Of a stretch of DNA of 64,000 bases, positions 48,387 to 60,800 are shown one piece after another (position 1 is the first letter of the stretch; the number at the start of each line of letters is the position of its first letter). The DNA comes from Stromatinia cepivora (taxonomy: Eukaryota; Ascomycota; Leotiomycetes; Helotiales; Sclerotiniaceae), in the NCBI GenBank assembly GCA_014898415.1, contig RCTD01000007.1:1-64000 (forward strand), written 5' to 3'. The notes beneath the pieces are model-generated. The model had not been told where the DNA came from. It worked only from the letters and a program-made list of their open reading frames with translations, and made no database searches. The position numbers and the translations under genes were made by a program.

Positions 48387-49225
48387 TTTGTTTCGTGAAT
48401 GTGTTGATTTGCAAGAAAGCTTATTGCGTGGAGTCTTGTTGGTATCTGAAAATGCTGTTTTAAGCTGAATCAATATGATACAAGAAGCAGCCTGCCCCGC
48501 ATGGCGCGGAGCTTTTGATGAAGATGGAGAAATGTGGGTGGTCGGTGTTCGACAGCATTAGCTCATCGGCTACTGCCGTGTGGATCCGCGGAAAAGATCA
48601 CGGGATAGCACGTGGTCAGAGGCAGATATAAAGCAGACAATTCGAAATTACAACGGTTCTGAGAAGAGGAGAAGAATGGAAACAGAGACAGAGACAGGAT
48701 CTTGAGGTGCTAAAACCAAGTGGGCCCTTGGACTATGTTACCTGACCGAGACCAGAGAAGAGAGATGACACATCTGTTAGGTGATTAATTACACAGATAG
48801 CACTCTAACTTTCACAGACCTTCGTGACCTTAATGAACAGATTTAGAGTATGGGATCTTTCACATCGGCAAAGATTGAGCAAATTTAATACCTGGATATG
48901 ACAATTCCCTAACAACTGAAGCGCACATCTGTGAAAAGCATTTCGATGTATTGATAGTCTAAATATAAGCCTGCATATGTGTGGCTGAAGAACCATACCA
49001 TCATCGTAAACAAAGAAACACTGGAGGATGAAAAGGCGATCGAGCTAGGTAATCGTGCCACGGTCGATCAAATGATGGCTTGAAACCCGTTCATTAGCGG
49101 TTTGTGCACCTTCATATCCTAGAATATGTACCACTCCTCCCACCAACTGAAGAGATAACTTTGTTTAAAGAGCGTAAGAAGTAAAAAGACCCGAATCAAG
49201 ATGATCCAAGCATGTTCCAATCCCT
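48387..49225. other. SDR promoter side and intergenic DNA
   Basis: No coding signal supported. A 63-codon minus ORF at 48996-48805 has no recognisable features. Confidence 0.4.
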
Positions 49226-49610
49226 TCCAATCCCTTCCTTTCCCTTCCTTTCCCTTCCTTTCCCTTCCTTTCCCTTCCTTTCCCTTCCTTTCCCTTCCTT
49301 TCCCTTCCTTTCCCTTCCTTTCCCTTCCTTCCCTTCCTTTCCCTTCCTTTCCCTTCCTTTCCCTTCCTTTCCCTTCCTTTCCCTTCCTTTCCCTTCCTTT
49401 CCCTTCCTTTCCCTTCCTTTCCCTTCCTTTCCCTTCCTTTCCCTTCCTTTCCCTTCCTTTCCCTTCCTTTCCTTCCTTTCCCTTCCTTTCCCTTCCTTTC
49501 CCTTCCTTTTCTTCCCTTCCTTTCCCTTCCTTTCCTCTTTCCCTTCCTTCCTTCTTCCCTTCCTTTCCCTTCCTTCTTCCCTTCCTTTCCCTTCCTTTCC
49601 TTTTCCTTTT
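49226..49610. repeat. Pyrimidine-strand minisatellite (CCCTTCCTTT)n, about 380 bp
   Basis: About 35 near-perfect 10-bp units (plus strand all C/T, minus strand AAAGGAAGGG) with a few unit-length slips near 49330 and 49470 and decay at the right end. Long open frames through it on both strands are artefacts of the repeat. It lies just downstream of the small secreted protein gene. Confidence 0.95.
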
Positions 49611-49647
49611 CCCTATCGCAATCCAACAGCTCCTACCCCATCGGGTC

Positions 49648-49983
49648 TCAAAATACTGGAAGAGCCCTCTCAACAATCCTCCTCAAGTCTTCCAAGTGCT
49701 TTCCCTTATCCGTCACCGAATCACCGTAGGCCGAGTGGGATGGTACAGGAGAAGTCGCCGTCGAGGTTGTCGCAACAGAACAGGCAAATACGCCATTTTC
49801 GACATTTATGATAGTAGACGTACAGACACCTATTGCTGCAACGCCATTAATGAAGCCGGCCTTGCAGGATTTGCCGAGATCGGCTTTCTCGCACGCTTGT
49901 ATGGGGCTTGGTCGGGTTTTGGTGGTTGGAAAGGCTGTGGCAAGCGCTAGGAGGGAGGTGAGGGTGACGAGTTGGATTTTCAT
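49648..49983 (-). CDS. Small secreted cysteine-containing protein
   Basis: 111 aa, single exon. Signal peptide MKIQLVTLTSLLALATA, with likely cleavage before FPTT. The mature part has four Cys (QACEKADLGKSCKAGF, AAIGVCTST, NGVFACSVATT), enough for two disulphides, then a Ser/Thr/Pro-rich stretch (TTSTATSPVPSHS) and a charged tail (DLRRIVERALPVF). I recognise no named family. The size, signal and even Cys number fit the broad class of small secreted fungal proteins; a host-interaction role is possible but not shown. Confidence 0.75.
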   Translation of the reverse strand: MKIQLVTLTSLLALATAFPTTKTRPSPIQACEKADLGKSCKAGFINGVAAIGVCTSTIINVENGVFACSVATTSTATSPVPSHSAYGDSVTDKGKHLEDLRRIVERALPVF

Positions 49984-50624
49984 TGCGGGCTTTGGGTATG
50001 TGGAGATTCAGGATGTGCGATATGAATGGAAGATTTGGTAACAGTACAGTGACTGAGGAGTATTAGTAAATGTCAAGTGAGAATAGCGTAAGAATGAATC
50101 TTCTTACCTGCAGATATAAATTGAGCACAAATAGAAATTAAACAAGTGAACAGTGGGCTTTTTGCCGCCAAACTTTCGAATCGAAGACGTATACAACCGG
50201 TGCCAGTAGGATTGAATAACTTTTATATGATTCTGAATGCCGGAGCTTCGGGACAGTCTGATGGGGAGCCCCTTATCATTCTGGGTAGAGTACTCATCTA
50301 CCTACCGAGTTTAATTTTTCTCCGGACAATCCCCACCTGCCATGATGGTGTTTGCCGTATCGCTAGCCCTTGCGACTTACTTACATCCAGGTTTTAGCAT
50401 TTCTTCTCCCACTCCAACATCACCCCCACGATATGTTCATCCAATCGCGATTCACGTACATGAAATTTTTGTATGCGGGATAATCTTTAAACCCCAGGGG
50501 AAAAGCCGACCAGTAGCATCGCCGATCTCACTAAGCTGAGGCAATCTGTCCGAAATAACCTTCGGACGACGCATAAACCTGAAACAATAAAAGACGGCAA
50601 AATCTCACCGATAAGAATGTGAAT

Positions 50625-51260
50625 TTATCCACAAACCCAGACTACAATGAAAATACATGATTTGATGAGCATAATCTTGTTAAGCTTTGTCCCTGGGAGA
50701 TCTCCAGATTCCGCAGACTTTGAAGAGACATCTTTCACCTCTTCATTAAACATCTGCAGTGGTAGACCGACAGAGCAGCTTGAAAACCCCAACGGACCAC
50801 CGTGAAAACTGGTTTGCGATGCATCTAGCTCAACAAGCATAGCCGGAGAATCGCCAGGAACACTACTTCCCGCAGGACGAATATCAGATTGCCGCGCGTC
50901 ATGATTCTTGGGGAAATGGAGCTTCAATGAACTGATATCTCCAGTCGAATATTTTCGACATGCATATATTCTGATACTGCCCAAGGGTAGGATTAATATT
51001 GCGAGCAACTCAACAAAAGATACATCGGGCTCGATTGATTTTTCAGAAGAGACTCTACTAAGAGCCTTGGCTATAAATTCCTCGGAGAATTTCCAGGTTG
51101 AACTTGAATGGTAAACTTTCTCAGGCTTCAAAGCCAAATGCATTTTATAGATGACAACTACTACTCTAATTAACAGAAAGTGGTGTGGATGCAGAAATGA
51201 CATTTGTGCATCGACACTGAGTATGATATGATGCAATGTAGAATTGGGGTAGTAAATCAA
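50625..51260 (-). CDS. Doubtful hypothetical ORF, 211 codons
   Basis: An open frame with hydrophobic stretches (FLLIRVVVVIYKM; LLAILILPLGSIRIY; IMLIKSCIFIVVWV) separated by a polar part (SSVPGDSPAMLVELDASQ). No domain recognised and no splice or start-context support. It could be a real Sclerotiniaceae-type orphan gene or chance. Confidence 0.25.
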   Translation of the reverse strand: MIYYPNSTLHHIILSVDAQMSFLHPHHFLLIRVVVVIYKMHLALKPEKVYHSSSTWKFSEEFIAKALSRVSSEKSIEPDVSFVELLAILILPLGSIRIYACRKYSTGDISSLKLHFPKNHDARQSDIRPAGSSVPGDSPAMLVELDASQTSFHGGPLGFSSCSVGLPLQMFNEEVKDVSSKSAESGDLPGTKLNKIMLIKSCIFIVVWVCG

Positions 51261-51581
51261 TAGTTATAGGCCAGGGACAATTGAGGTATTAACCGTAAAG
51301 GAACGGGGTCCCCGATGCTTCGACGATTGAACACATCAGAATTTTCGAAGAATTATCTCTCAGCCAAGATGGCAATGGCTCGAACCTGATTCAAAAAGGC
51401 ACCGGCATTAATATTCGATCCAAAAATGAGCGACAGGAGAGGTGACAAGAGAGTGAGCTACTTTGGAAATTCAATTCAATCGGGGTTTTGAGAAGTTGTC
51501 AAAATTAACTTTAACATAAAATTATGGAAACCCACCATTAATACTTAATACTCCGTAATCAAACAAGTGAGCGCTAACCGA

Positions 51582-51620
51582 GCCACTCAAGCCACTCAAG
51601 CCACTCAAGCCACTCAAGAA
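51582..51620. repeat. Short tandem repeat (GCCACTCAA) x4
   Basis: Four consecutive 9-bp units in intergenic DNA. Confidence 0.85.
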
Positions 51621-51839
51621 TGTTCTCCAGTTTTGATGACCAATTGATCATGGATCCCTCCTTTCAATTTCCAATAAAGTACCAACTGATTAACCTAAAA
51701 TTAGTAGGATATATTTCCTCGGGCCTAGACTACCTAGTGTTTATTATTTTGTGCTGTGCCACTTCAAGGGCTTCAAGTTTTCAGCTGCGGTAACCTTTTG
51801 CCCCTTGAAATATTCTACGGAGCAATGCACTATTAGATA

Positions 51840-51945
51840 AGTGAGGTAGGTAGAGAGTATATATCTTATCTATCAGATATAAGGTATAGATAGATATAGG
51901 TATAAGGTGTAGGTATAGATACAGGTATAGGGAAACAGTAATGGT
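51840..51945. repeat. Degenerate (GATATAG/GGTATA)n tract
   Basis: Repeated variants of tatagatata, ggtataaggt and ggtatagata; low complexity. Confidence 0.6.
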
Positions 51946-52516
51946 AACATACTCCGTATAACTCTTTCTGTCCTCCCTTTTCTCTTTAATTAGACGTCTT
52001 ACTTCCCTAGTCCTAAAAGGTCCTAAAAGATTCATTCTCCTTCTCTTCCGAAATTATTATCTGTTGATGTGAATGATATTAGGTAGGTACACACCCGAAA
52101 AAAAAAACATTCATTAAACATTCATTAAATCTATTAAAGGAATGACCTCTCGTTGGGAATGATGAAAAGCATATAACTAGAAATTGAAGGCATACAGGCT
52201 TATTGTATTGACTAAAAAGTAACTAGTACGAATTAGAACTAGCCCCCCCTAACATAGAGCTCAACTACACAAGCATCAATTTCCAAACCACAAGTCGCAT
52301 CTCACATCAAAACAAAACAAACCCACACTCAGAGATTCCTTAAAATACTTTTGTACATTCCACAAGTGATGAAACAACATTGTGTTCAGCCCTAACTGAA
52401 AGAAACATACCGGTAGTTCCTACTCCATACATCATCATACATTCCAACACCTTCATTGCTCTTTGAGTTTTCTTTCACCTTTTTCAACCCCAATTTTACC
52501 AAACCGAAATTAGACA

Positions 52517-53336
52517 ATGTCTAGATATAATAATCCAATTACAACACCCTATCACGAAGCAGTTTCTCCCATTGCACCTCTCAGCGGTACTGTTTCTCCT
52601 CAAATCACCGGTTTAACCAGTCATAACTCAGCGTCTATTTCTCCACAAATAACTGGTATCACCAACTCTTCCACTTCAAATATTCAACAACCTCATCCTG
52701 ATTTACCTCCACAATCACAACAACCTCAAGAGAAATTCAAGGCAGAAGCTTATCAAGGTATCGAAGTCGTTAGTCACAATCAAAATACAATGGCATCGCA
52801 ACAAATCCCACCTCAGCAAGAGGGTTTCACGAGTGAGAAGGTTCAACAAACACCTCCTCTGCAAGGTCAATATCAAACGCCACCTCCTCAAGATCAATAT
52901 CAAGCTCCACCGGGTCAAGAACAATATCCTCCTCAAGGATACTATGCACATCAAGCTCCACCCCAAGCAAACATAAACCAAGGGAAAAACAACTATGCAG
53001 CTGCTATACCTATCCATTCCCTTCAGGCCGGACCTAGTCCTGTGGACTGTCCTGTTTGCGGTGTCAGAGAAGTAACTTCGGTTGATCATCGCAGTGGAAT
53101 GACTACACAGTATGCATCTCCATTTCTCGTCTTCATTTCTACGTTTGTCCATATAATATATACTAACCCATCCCAGTCTCATCGCACTCCTCTGTTGCGC
53201 AGTTACCTGTCTTGGATGCATACCCTACCTCGTATCCGGCCTCAAAGACGTCGAACATAAATGCGGACACTGTGGTGCCTTATTGGCGGTCTGGCACAGG
53301 AGTGGTAGAATAGAGGTTAGGGTACCCGGTGCTTAA
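52517..53336 (+). CDS. LITAF-domain protein with a Pro/Gln-rich N-terminus
   Basis: Exons 52517-53109 and 53177-53336 (67-nt intron, donor GTATGC, branch TACTAAC, acceptor CCCAG) give 753 nt and 250 aa. The first 170 residues are low-complexity Pro/Gln/Tyr repeats (QGQYQTPPPQDQYQAPPGQ). The C-terminal LITAF domain starts at DCPVCGVREVTSV (first Cys knuckle), has the membrane-inserting stretch LIALLCCAVTCLGCIPYLVS and ends HKCGHCGALLAVWHR (H-x-C-x-x-C knuckle). LITAF proteins bind zinc and sit monotopically on endosomal/lysosomal membranes, often with Pro-rich tails that bind ESCRT or WW partners. The intron must be removed to obtain the complete zinc site, which supports this model. Confidence 0.93.
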
Positions 53337-54454
53337 ACAATCTTCGATATTTCTATTTCCCACCCTTTCTTTTTTCTGAAGGGCTGTAAGATTATTTGTA
53401 CTTTTTAGTTATTCATGGGCCGAGGAAGGGGGTTACTGCAGAAAGCTGATGGATGGGACGGGATTTCTTTCGCTGATAGTGCATATTGGGGTGGGTTTTT
53501 TTTGGGTGGTTTTCGATGGATTTTAAACGTGGGAGGTAGGATGTGAGATGATACCCTCCTTTTGTCTTGCATTTTTGTCTTGCTATTTCAAATACTTAAC
53601 CATATACGGATTCTAAATATCGTGAGCTTAGATGTCTCATGACGCTTTCCTATGTCTGAACTGAACTTCTGTAATCGGGCACAAGAATGAATGTCTTTTG
53701 AGGTTTATGCATTGTGATTTACATCGCATGTGGTGTTTGTTTGTCCATAATATATTTTGAATCCCCAATCTGAGCTCACCATTAGAAAGAAACCCTGTGT
53801 TCCTCATCATCGTTTTGTGATGGGTCCCAGTGAGTGAGTTTCCATTCTCATTCCCGTGAGCTTCTATTCCTGATCCGCCCCTCGTGAAAACCACATATAC
53901 AACTCGCTTGTACTCCCCCCAAGTGTTGCACTGAAGTTGAACAATTGAATATACCGATATCCCTTATAGCACTCACCAGGCAGCTTTCAAGTAAGCGCAG
54001 CACAGTATACGTACATCTTACTGGGGTTCTCTTCAGTGCACAAAGTTTAGGATCTTGAGAGCAAGCAGTGTAGTATTATATCAATAATATCACCATAAAA
54101 TACATATTCATATTATTATATAGAAATCATCGCATGTATTTTTTTCCCTAACAATCCATTATCTCAAGATATCAAATACTAAATATCACTGTCAAGCCAG
54201 CCGTCCTCTCTCTAGATCTCTTCCCTTTTCCCTTTCCCATTTAGTCCGCCATTCTTCTGCCCGCCCATTTCACGATACAGACCTCCCTCACCACCTCAAA
54301 TTATCCAACCATCAGTTGTTCCATCCAGACAAAAATTTCTCCTTGCGTTTCCAAAATGCTCTCGATCATGTCTTACTGGTCGTTGTACTTATGTGGTCGT
54401 GCTGTGCATGCAATACTTAAACTTTTATTCCATCATTACAAAATCATCAATATT

Positions 54455-54582
54455 TCCCTCTCTCCCTCTCTCCCTCTCTCCCTCTCTCCCTCTCTCCCTC
54501 TCTCCCTCTCTCCCTCTCTCCCTCTCTCCCTCTCTCCCTCTCTCCCTCTCTCCCTCTCTCCCTCTCTCCCTCTCTCCCTCAC
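54455..54582. repeat. Microsatellite (CTCTCCCT)n
   Basis: About 16 perfect 8-bp pyrimidine units, all C/T on the plus strand. Confidence 0.95.
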
Positions 54583-54588
54583 AATTCA

Positions 54589-54960
54589 CTAACTTTCTCT
54601 CTCGTCCCTTAACAGTTCATCTCTAACCCTCACGACCATCCTATACCTGCAATAGAAACAAGGATTCCGTTGTCCACAGCCTCTCTCACACGCATGATAT
54701 TCTATATCCGTCATATTTACATACACGGTATCCTTATCCTCTTTGAGATCCGAGCATTCTCGATGTGAGGTGCCGTTTCCGGTCGCGGATTGATCTCTGT
54801 AGCGAGAGCAGGTGTCGATCACGGTGAAGTTTGAGGAGCAGGAGACGCAGGTAACTTGTGTTTCTTTGTACATCTTTGAGATGGGCCGGAGGCGCGAGAT
54901 GCTGTAGAATGGTTTATGCGTGCCTTTGTATGTGTATGGCGTCTTACGTTTATGTTTCAA
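54589..54960 (-). CDS. Possible small Cys-rich protein
   Basis: A 123-codon ORF with clustered Cys: CVSCSSNF, DTCSRYRD, HRECSDL, ACERGCGQRNPCFYC. The spacing suggests metal binding or disulphides, and the basic start (MKHKRKTPYTYKG) is not a signal peptide. No family recognised. Cys clustering makes it more likely than neighbouring ORFs to be real, but there is no other support. Confidence 0.35.
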   Translation of the reverse strand: MKHKRKTPYTYKGTHKPFYSISRLRPISKMYKETQVTCVSCSSNFTVIDTCSRYRDQSATGNGTSHRECSDLKEDKDTVYVNMTDIEYHACERGCGQRNPCFYCRYRMVVRVRDELLRDERES

Positions 54961-57520
54961 GATGGATAGATGTATGTATGCTTGAAGTGATTACTAGTGA
55001 AGAGATATCGAGGATTGGAGCGAAATTTCTCTCTTTATATACTCCGCCCGTCCTTGCGAATCATCATATTATAAGAAAAGCTTTGAATCACCATGCGGAC
55101 TTAAATACTCACATTTTGCGTCAACAACCCGTTTTTTAAGAAGGAAAAGGTGTAAAATCACAGAACATGCAGTTTTTTAAAAAATTTCGCATTATCCTGT
55201 AGCAAAACATTCATAATCCACTGGAGCCAAGCCATCTTACCCTAAAAAAACGCAACTTTTTATGGATTACGAAGATGTGCATCAATCCCCCTTCCATAAC
55301 CACTTCATTTTCTACCTCGCCTCTCTTCATGCGAGTCTGGGTCTGTGACTATGTATGACCGGGCATCACAATTCATTGTCATATCCGTGAGATATCACGA
55401 AATACTTTGAATAGGGAAAGCTAGAATCATAAATATATCCAGCCGTGAGAAAAGCGCACCGCGGAGAGAACTTCAGGCGCTATACACTCACCTATAATTC
55501 TGCAGAATCATGAGATACTCTTTTAATATTGCTGAAGTAGGGGGCGATGACTGAAGGCCAGCAACGTCGATGGCAAGCAGCAAGCAGAGAGTCCATTCAT
55601 GCCGCGCTTATTATTCCTTGAAACTTGCTTAATATCATATGACTCGGTGATATAACGGTAGAATGAACTGAAAATATGAGATGTAGATGAACTGTTTTGC
55701 GAATGTAAATGTATATATTATGAATCACCTCATGTTCAACAATGACAGATATCTACCCTATTACAATATTCAAGTAGTATTCATGCGGATACAGTTATAT
55801 GTCTTCCCCCAATGAATTCTCCACCTTGAATCATTATCACCACTGGAGCACGAGAGCTATTAGTTGGGGGTTACCGAAATAGTTTATTTTCTGGAGACGA
55901 GCCCGGTTATACTATTACAAGCTCTTTTACTCCATGTGTTCGTCCATCACTAGGAAGCAACCCTACCAGATCCTTCTCGTGGACCAATACATTTTATGGA
56001 TGGAAGTTACGGGTAGAGTAAAAGTCAAGCCTATTTGATGTTCTTTATCAGGTTCCATGAGCGATGTGATAGTTCAGTTGAATAACAATTAGCCGATGAA
56101 AATCGAGGGTGGGGTGGAACCGCGGCCGCCATCAAGATGCCTGGTCATCTTCTATGCGTTGTTGCGCAGGAGTAAAAATGCACGACTTGGTTCATGAAGG
56201 ATACGTGTATAAATTTCATACGATATCAACAATTGGCATAGAAATCCCGTCATATAGCCATGGAAATAAAGATAGAGGTTTAATCACTTCGGTTTCAAAC
56301 TTTTGAAATTTGGACAATTATCTACTTTTGCAAAGCATGAATTCCTAACGGTTACTCAACAAGTGCAGCAATTGCTCCCAAACGATTGAACGGCCTCTTT
56401 GGATCAATCTCAAAAATTCTTGAATCCTCGTCGATATCTTCCACTAGAACAAAATGTGTGTAGAGCAAGAAGTTCGTTGTACAGGCTGCAATGAATCAAG
56501 CACTAGCGTTTACATCTGTTCGAGGCTCAAGAGATGGCAGAGAAGTCACAAGAAGATTATCAGCCACAGACGATGTGGAGATTTCAGTGTATCTCTACCA
56601 AGGAAGCAAACTAGTTTTGCTCACATGGATTGTCCCATTGTAAGTGAAACTTCCAAACTGCCTACTTGAATTGAAGTGATGGATTTGGAGTAGCAATACT
56701 GTTGCTACCAAGACTTATATTTGAGATAATACTGACTTTGAGATTTGCTAGCGACCCGAACAAGAATATACCAAGTATCAAAATGAGGAAGCTTTCATGT
56801 ATGATTACGCTTCTCGATGTCCTAGTCCTATACACACATATCCGACATATTCAATGCCATATCCATACTACCCTTCATGGTGTGTATGAGCAGGAGGAGC
56901 TTGTGGAAAACACTGTTAGGCTTTTTCCGTGAGGGTGAGGATAGGAATTCCGGGGCCTTGAAGAGGTTGGTATGAAAGGAAAAGACATGATATCGGGTCT
57001 GAGGCAATGTGGGAATGATTGCATTGAATCTTGGTTTCATTTTTGAGAGCTGGCTCTTTTCTATGATAGACAGGATGTGTGATATGATGGAATTGGTGGA
57101 ATTGGTGTTGCCTATTAAGTTATTGGTTAATACCCAAATGATCTGTACTTTTCTTTCTTGAAGAGTTATAATGGTCGTGGTGATTGAAAAGATAATCAGA
57201 ATTGGGAAAAAACGAGGTGGTGATGTGGTGATGGGGTAATGCAGTTGTCATAGGTAGCTAGTAGGCCTGTGGTGTGGTGGTGTTGGCCTTTGAAAGCACC
57301 GAAAGGCGGAATTGAAGCTCCTAATGCATTCCCCGCTCCAACAGTTCAATTCCCTGCGAAATGACAATAAAAATATAAAGATAACATAAACTTATCATTC
57401 TATTTATGATTATTTTAGATACCTATTATAAACACAATGTCTTTGATGCTCATTTTGAATTTTAATTGTAAGAATTTTGAAGTAATAAGACATTTCTAAT
57501 TTCATACTTCATCTGATTTG

Positions 57521-57575
57521 AAATACGATATAAATATACGATATAAATATACGATATAAATATACGATATAAATA
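57521..57575. repeat. 13-bp tandem repeat (TACGATATAAATA) x4
   Basis: Four consecutive units in AT-rich intergenic DNA upstream of the EDEM-type gene. Confidence 0.9.
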
Positions 57576-57816
57576 AATACATGCCCAAGCCCAAGCGCGG
57601 AATTAGGAGAGTTTTAGCCAGATCATAGATTTATAGATCAAACAATTAGATCATAGATCAGATCACTATTATTCTTTGAGCTATCCCCTCCCTCCTGTTT
57701 TTATTATTCGTATTATCACTGTTCGAGTTCAAATTTTGGACTCCAAATTTATTCGCAGTATTGTGAATTTGCTATTCTCGTCAAGCTCACATGCCTTCTT
57801 CCATAAATAAGCATCG

Positions 57817-60800
57817 GTGATGCCACTGCGATGCCTAAGAGGTTGTTGGCTGGGCTTCCCTTCCAGCAGTCATCCGATCTCCATCTTCACCTCAAGATGC
57901 TCCATGTTACTACTTTTCACAATATGTCTGGCTCTAGTCAACGCAATGACACCGGCGCGCATTGCGGAGTTGCGGAAGGAAACAGTGGATATGTTCTATC
58001 ATGGGTTTGACAATTATATGGATATTGCGTTCCCGGAAGATGAGGTTCGATCATTGCTAAAAGTACCGAAGATCTGTAGCTGATCTTTTCTTCTAGCTGA
58101 GGCCAGTATCCTGTACACCCCTCACTCGAGACGCCCACAACCCTCGACATTTCGAACTAAACGATGCACTCGGAAATTATTCCCTCACTCTAATCGACAG
58201 TCTCTCGACTCTCGCAATTTTGGCATCCGCCCCTTCAGATAAAGAAGAAACCGGCGCAGCAGCACTTCAGGATTTCCAACATGGCGTAGCTTCTCTGGTA
58301 TTACAATATGGCGATGGGACAAGCGGAGTGTCCGGGAAAGGCCTGCGTGCTCGTGGTTTTGACCTGGACAGCAAGGTACAAATATTTGAGACGGTCATCA
58401 GAGGTGTGGGCGGGCTATTGAGTGCTCATGAATTTGCCGCTGGAATTTTGCCAATAAATGGATACAAACCACAAGCTAGCGGAACTAAATCGGGGAGAAG
58501 CTCGAAGACACATCTACCTGCAATATTGTGGCCGAATGGGTTTAAATATGATGGACAACTTTTGCGCCTAGCTCTGGACTTAGCTGAGCGACTCCTGCCC
58601 GCTTTTTACACCGCGACCGGTATGCCGTATCCAAGAGTCAATTTACGACATGGGATACCATTTTATGCGAACTCGCCTTTACATGAAGGGTCTGGTCTTG
58701 GTGACTTTGTGGAAGAGGGCGCTCCCGAGATTACTGAAACATGTAGCGCAGGAGCAGGTAGTTTGGTGTTGGAGTTTACTACTCTGAGCCGCCTCACCGG
58801 AGATCCAAGATTTGAGCAACTGGCCAAACGAGCGTTTTGGGCGGTTTGGAATAGGCGAAGTAATATTGGACTCATTGGAGCAGGGATTGATGCAGAGAAT
58901 GGTCAATGGATTGGGTCATATGCTGGAATAGGTGCCGGTACTGACAGTTTCTTCGAATACGCATTCAAGACCCACATTCTGCTTTCCGGACATGACACTC
59001 CCAACATAACGACGCATAGACAACAAAAGCATGATTCGTGGTTGGATCCAAATACAATCTATAACGAACTCAGTGCTGAAGAAAACTCCCCAGAAGCTTT
59101 TCTTGCAGTGTGGCACGAAGCTCATGCAGCAATTAGAAGACATCTATATAGTCCTACCCACCACCCACATTACGTGAATGTTCATCTCGTCACTGGCTCG
59201 CCTCAGGCATTCTGGATTGATAGTCTTGGAGCTTATTATCCTGGTTTACTGACGCTAGCTGGTGAGGTTGAGGAAGCGATCGAAACTAGTCTTTTGTACA
59301 CCGCATTATGGACGAGGTACGCAGCTCTTCCTGAAAGATGGTCAGTACGCGACGGACACATAGAAGGAGGACTCGGTTGGTGGCCTGGGCGTCCTGAGTT
59401 CATCGAATCGAATTACCATCTTTATCGAGCGACAAGAGATCCCTGGTATCTCCACGTCGGAGAGATGGTTTTGGAAGATATTAAACGAAGATGTTGGGCA
59501 ACATGCGGTTGGTCAGGTTTACAAGATGTGCGTACCGGAGAAAAGAGTGATCGAATGGAAAGCTTCTTTCTTGGGGAAACAGCCAAATATCTCTATTTGC
59601 TTTTTGATCCAGATCATCCGATGAACGATCTCGATGCTGCTTATGTCTTCACGACCGAGGGACATCCTCTTGTCCTACCTCGAGCAAACTCGAGGCCCCC
59701 CATTGCATCTCGTGCGCCTGTTGCTAGTAAAGCGGTTCAATCAAATACAGCTCTTCGAGATACTTGCCCTGTACCGCCACCACCATTGCCTTTTACCATC
59801 TCCTCTACAGCTGCCAGGATGGATGTATTCCATGCATCAAGTCTAATAGGTTTACACATGATTCCCAATCACCACGCCACAATAGATGGTGAGAATATCA
59901 AGGTCAACAATCATACCTACTTCCCATGGACTTTGCCAACCTCAATGATGCCAAGTAATGGTACTTGCGATCGTCTTCCGATAAGTACAACTTTTACGAT
60001 TGAATTTCCTAACAATAACGCTTTGAACACTCAATCGGTTAAAAATGGGTTCAATATTGTCTTTAATATTCCTCAAAGTCTTGATCGTACAATGGATGGT
60101 AGTATATTGGTCAAGAGTTTGTCCGGCCTGAAGATGGGCATGATACATGAAAGCCAATCGCGTTCTTCTGGAGCCAATCAGCAGGCCTTGGAATCGTGGA
60201 GAGTAGGCAGTATTGCGAACATACCGCTGGGAAGAGATGAGCAGGTATTAATACCACGAGATGTGATAGGGGATCTGTCAGACCCTTCATTCTCACGCAT
60301 AAGAAACCCAGTCATGCTTGACATAGTCATACAACTTGAGCAGGTTCATGATCAAAATCAAAACATTTCCGAAAGTGTCGAAGAATACTTCGAGGAAGAT
60401 CAATTATACGAAGATACCCCGAACATAGCCTTGGAAGAATCAATTAGCAATGCAGGGCTGGCAGAATACAGAACCTTGCTAAATTCTCTCCTCCAGCAAG
60501 TAACATCTGCCCTGCGCGATCCGGCTGCTACTCTACTTCCACAGCCCCAAGCCCCTCCCACTTATACATACGTCACCCTCCCGGCTGTTCTGCCCACAGG
60601 CAAAGGTGCTCATCTCCTTATCAATGCACCAGAGGCCCCAGATCCTATGTCCGCTAAGACATCCTCCGCCACTCTTTCTTTCACGAGTTTTTTCTTCGCT
60701 GATGAAGCTTGTAGCGGAAAGCTCCCGGACGAAGCAGTCAGGCAGCATCATGTTATAATTATGAAACGTGGCGGCTGTACTTTCTCGGAAAAGCTATCCA

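Larger units (their letters stand above)
49984..52516. other. 2.5-kb region with one doubtful ORF and short tandem repeats
   Basis: Apart from the doubtful ORF at 50625-51260 and two short repeats listed separately, I see only short ORFs. The 52300-52516 stretch is the C/A/T-rich leader of the LITAF-domain gene. Confidence 0.4.
53337..57816. other. Gene-poor 4.5-kb region
   Basis: It contains the CTCTCCCT repeat, one possible Cys-rich ORF and the 13-bp tandem repeat near 57.5 kb (separate entries). Other ORFs are short and unremarkable. Confidence 0.45.

Noticed and set aside
49119..49676. Long ORFs on both strands through the 49.2-49.6 kb tract (Gly/Lys/Arg/Glu-rich or Phe/Pro/Ser/Leu-rich)
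   Set aside because: A stop-free 10-bp repeat is open in several frames at once; the products are pure repeat artefacts.
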